Assembly (NCBI GenBank): GCA_965200885.1
Contig: OZ241737.1
Span: 1,178,001 to 1,242,000 of the forward strand
Origin: MPNP01 sp026710155
GTDB taxonomy: Bacteria; Pseudomonadota; Alphaproteobacteria; Rhodobacterales; Rhodobacteraceae
Length of the DNA: 64,000 nt
Reading direction: 5' to 3'
In this document: one piece after another, positions 62,723 through 64,000 of the stretch
How positions within the stretch are numbered: position 1 is the stretch's first letter
Layout: each line of letters opens with the position of its first letter
Notes under the pieces: generated by a model
What the model saw: only the letters and a program-made list of their open reading frames with translations
Told to the model about the DNA's origin: nothing
Databases searched by the model: none
Program-made: the position numbers and the translations under genes

Positions 62723-63202
62723 TCAGGATTCGCGGGCAATCGGGGTGAGTTCCTTGACCAGATTCTCCACTATTGCGTTGACAAATCCTGACTCCTTGCC
62801 AGCAGGAAAGAATGATTCGGTAATATCCACATATTCATTGATGATCACCTTAACTGGGGTTTTATTTAAAATCATCTCGGCACAACTTGCCCGGAATATT
62901 GCCCTGATGGTTGGGTCAATTCTGTCAATTGTCCAATTGTCAGGTAACTTCGAATGAATCAACCTGTCGATTTTTTGCTGGTTGTCCACAGCTGAATGGA
63001 GCAGGGTTCTGAAAAAATTCTTGTTGGGAGAATGCAATTGCACTCCATCAATCATCTCACCAAATCCGTTTTCAAGAAAATCCGCAATTACATAATCCGC
63101 TCCCTGATTGCTGGCTTCCATCTGGAACAGGGCTTGTACAGTGTTCAACCGGGAAATACTCCTTGACCATGTACGCTGCTTGTTTTTTCTGTCCTTATTC
63201 AT
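62723..63202 (-). CDS. nusB: Transcription antitermination factor NusB
   Basis: RNA-binding protein of the antitermination complex for rRNA operons. The 159-aa helical protein has SRLNTVQALFQMEAS at the start and ASCAEMILNKTPVKVIINEY-VDITESFF near the C-terminus, both family signatures. Follows ribH by 18 bases, the usual order ribBA-ribH-nusB. Confidence 0.95.
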   Translation of the reverse strand: MNKDRKNKQRTWSRSISRLNTVQALFQMEASNQGADYVIADFLENGFGEMIDGVQLHSPNKNFFRTLLHSAVDNQQKIDRLIHSKLPDNWTIDRIDPTIRAIFRASCAEMILNKTPVKVIINEYVDITESFFPAGKESGFVNAIVENLVKELTPIARES

Positions 63203-63220
63203 GGAGAAACTCTGACTTCA

Positions 63221-63736
63221 TCAATCCTTGGCATCGGAAAATCGATTGTATCGTGTGATATTCTGCTTTCTGAAAGCAATTAACCTCAAGGCAGCTTCAA
63301 CGGCCTCTCCACCCTTATTACCCTCTTTTGGATTCGCCCTGACGACAGCCTGGTCAAGGGTTTCAACAGTAAGTATTCCGTTCCCAATGCACAAACCTTC
63401 CAGGCCAAGATCCATGATGCCACGAGCGGATTCCCCGGCGACAATCTCAAAATGAATGGTTTCACCTCTTATGACACAACCAAGTGCCACATACCCGTCA
63501 TAGATATTTTGATCAGATGCCAGCTTGATGGCTGGAGGAATTTCCAGTGCGCCCGGCACCTCAAGTATTTCGGTTCTGATTGACTGTGAATCAAGTTTGA
63601 ATCGCGCTCCCTCCAACAAAAGGTTGGTTATGTCTTCATAATAGGGGGCAACAACCAATAGAATTGACAAGGGAGAGTTGGCATCCCTGCCTGGTGACAG
63701 GGTTGAGGTTTCAGACTTTTTATCCCGCTTCATCAA
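63221..63736 (-). CDS. ribH: 6,7-dimethyl-8-ribityllumazine synthase
   Basis: Makes lumazine, the riboflavin precursor, from 3,4-dihydroxybutanone phosphate and the ribitylamino-uracil. The 171-aa protein has VVAPYYEDITNLLLEGA, EVPGALEIPPAIKL, YVALGCVIRGETIHFEIV (catalytic His) and NGILTVETLDQAVVRA. Overlaps the stop of ribBA by four bases, so the two are coupled. Confidence 0.96.
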   Translation of the reverse strand: MMKRDKKSETSTLSPGRDANSPLSILLVVAPYYEDITNLLLEGARFKLDSQSIRTEILEVPGALEIPPAIKLASDQNIYDGYVALGCVIRGETIHFEIVAGESARGIMDLGLEGLCIGNGILTVETLDQAVVRANPKEGNKGGEAVEAALRLIAFRKQNITRYNRFSDAKD

Positions 63737-64000
63737 CTTTGATCCCAGATTGCCTCAGTTCCTTCAATGGTAAGACCATGACCCTCAATGCCCACAATGC
63801 GAGTCGTTGGTGAATTCGTCAACAAAATCAGTCGCCTTATATTCAAGGTTCCAAGAATTTGTGCGCCAATACCATATTGTCTGAGTGTTTGGGGTGCTTC
63901 GGTTGTACTGACATTGATTTTCATACCAGATTCCCGCAGAAGAACTATTACACCTCTTCCTTCCTTGGCAATTTTATTCATGACCTGGGGAATAAGATCA
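63733..64000 (-). CDS. Riboflavin biosynthesis protein RibBA or RibB, C-terminal part (5' end outside window)
   Basis: The frame runs off the window at 64000. Visible residues include KEGRGVIVLLRE, TLRQYGIGAQILGTLNIRRL and LLTNSPTTRIVGIEGHGLTI, which belong to the GTP cyclohydrolase II-type domain found in RibBA. In many alphaproteobacteria this domain is degenerate, so cyclohydrolase activity cannot be assumed. Precedes ribH and nusB. Confidence 0.9.
   Translation of the reverse strand, partial: DLIPQVMNKIAKEGRGVIVLLRESGMKINVSTTEAPQTLRQYGIGAQILGTLNIRRLILLTNSPTTRIVGIEGHGLTIEGTEAIWDQS

Noticed and set aside
1..64000. CRISPR array
   Set aside because: No series of regularly spaced direct repeats was seen anywhere; the repeats found are dispersed inverted-repeat elements.

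Overview
The window looks like a chromosome segment of an alphaproteobacterium with moderate to low G+C (judged by eye, not computed). This rests on gene content and order: rpsT near a rhodanese gene and dnaA-dnaN-recF; ribBA-ribH-nusB; mutY divergent from a DUF721 gene and a dsbA-like gene; pmbA followed by a DUF4170 gene and lpxK; a selD fused to a flavin oxidoreductase next to mnmH; and a GcrA-like protein. Housekeeping genes are compact and intact. Between them lie low-density stretches rich in gene remnants, insertion-sequence scraps and short inverted-repeat elements, which suggests a genome undergoing decay, possibly host-associated (inference).

Layout. 0-4 kb: leuS (3' part), lptE, holA and a glutathione S-transferase gene, tightly coupled. 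4-11 kb: a miniature inverted-repeat element, an orphan AAA ATPase, a secreted protein, a tiny lipoprotein, pmbA, DUF4170, lpxK and a DUF985 cupin. 11.7-17.5 kb: dsbA-like, DUF721, mutY, tRNA-Arg(CCT), mnmH and fused selD. 17.5-24.4 kb: an accessory zone with a squalene-synthase remnant, inverted-repeat elements, a secreted-protein gene switched out of frame at a poly-C tract, an IS630 scrap, an MpaB-like oxygenase and an RND-transporter remnant. 24.5-33.6 kb: a same-strand run of six genes (LolA-like periplasmic protein, outer-membrane beta-barrel, squalene/phytoene synthase, cytochrome P450, MMPL/RND transporter, FAD oxidoreductase) that reads as a terpenoid synthesis, oxidation and export locus. 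33.8-42.6 kb: rpsT, an accessory island (IS630 remnant, small unknown genes, broken hipBA), then rhodanese-dnaA-dnaN-recF. 42.7-49.5 kb: IS debris, pheT, pyk, galU and a P-loop kinase. 50-57.5 kb: CHC2 primase, GcrA-like regulator and an icmD-icmJ-unknown-icmB operon of type IVB (Dot/Icm or IncI-like) character. 57.6-59.5 kb: a second poly-C secreted-protein gene, in frame, and an ISAs1 remnant. 59.5-64 kb: metG, an MFS transporter, nusB, ribH and ribBA (partial).

The most interesting signal is a family of four related loci (about 19.7, 23.9, 34.8 and 57.9 kb). Each starts with a near-identical ribosome-binding site and ATGAAA start, and three carry a run of 9, 10 or 11 C residues inside the signal-peptide coding region. 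One copy is in frame, one is out of frame by one C, and two are degraded. The two better copies share an upstream module with a sigma70-like promoter whose 17-bp spacer is an inverted repeat. This looks like a phase-variable family of secreted proteins. Second in interest are the terpenoid cluster with decayed duplicates of two of its genes nearby, and the type IVB secretion/conjugation operon. All calls come from reading the sequence; no database search was run.
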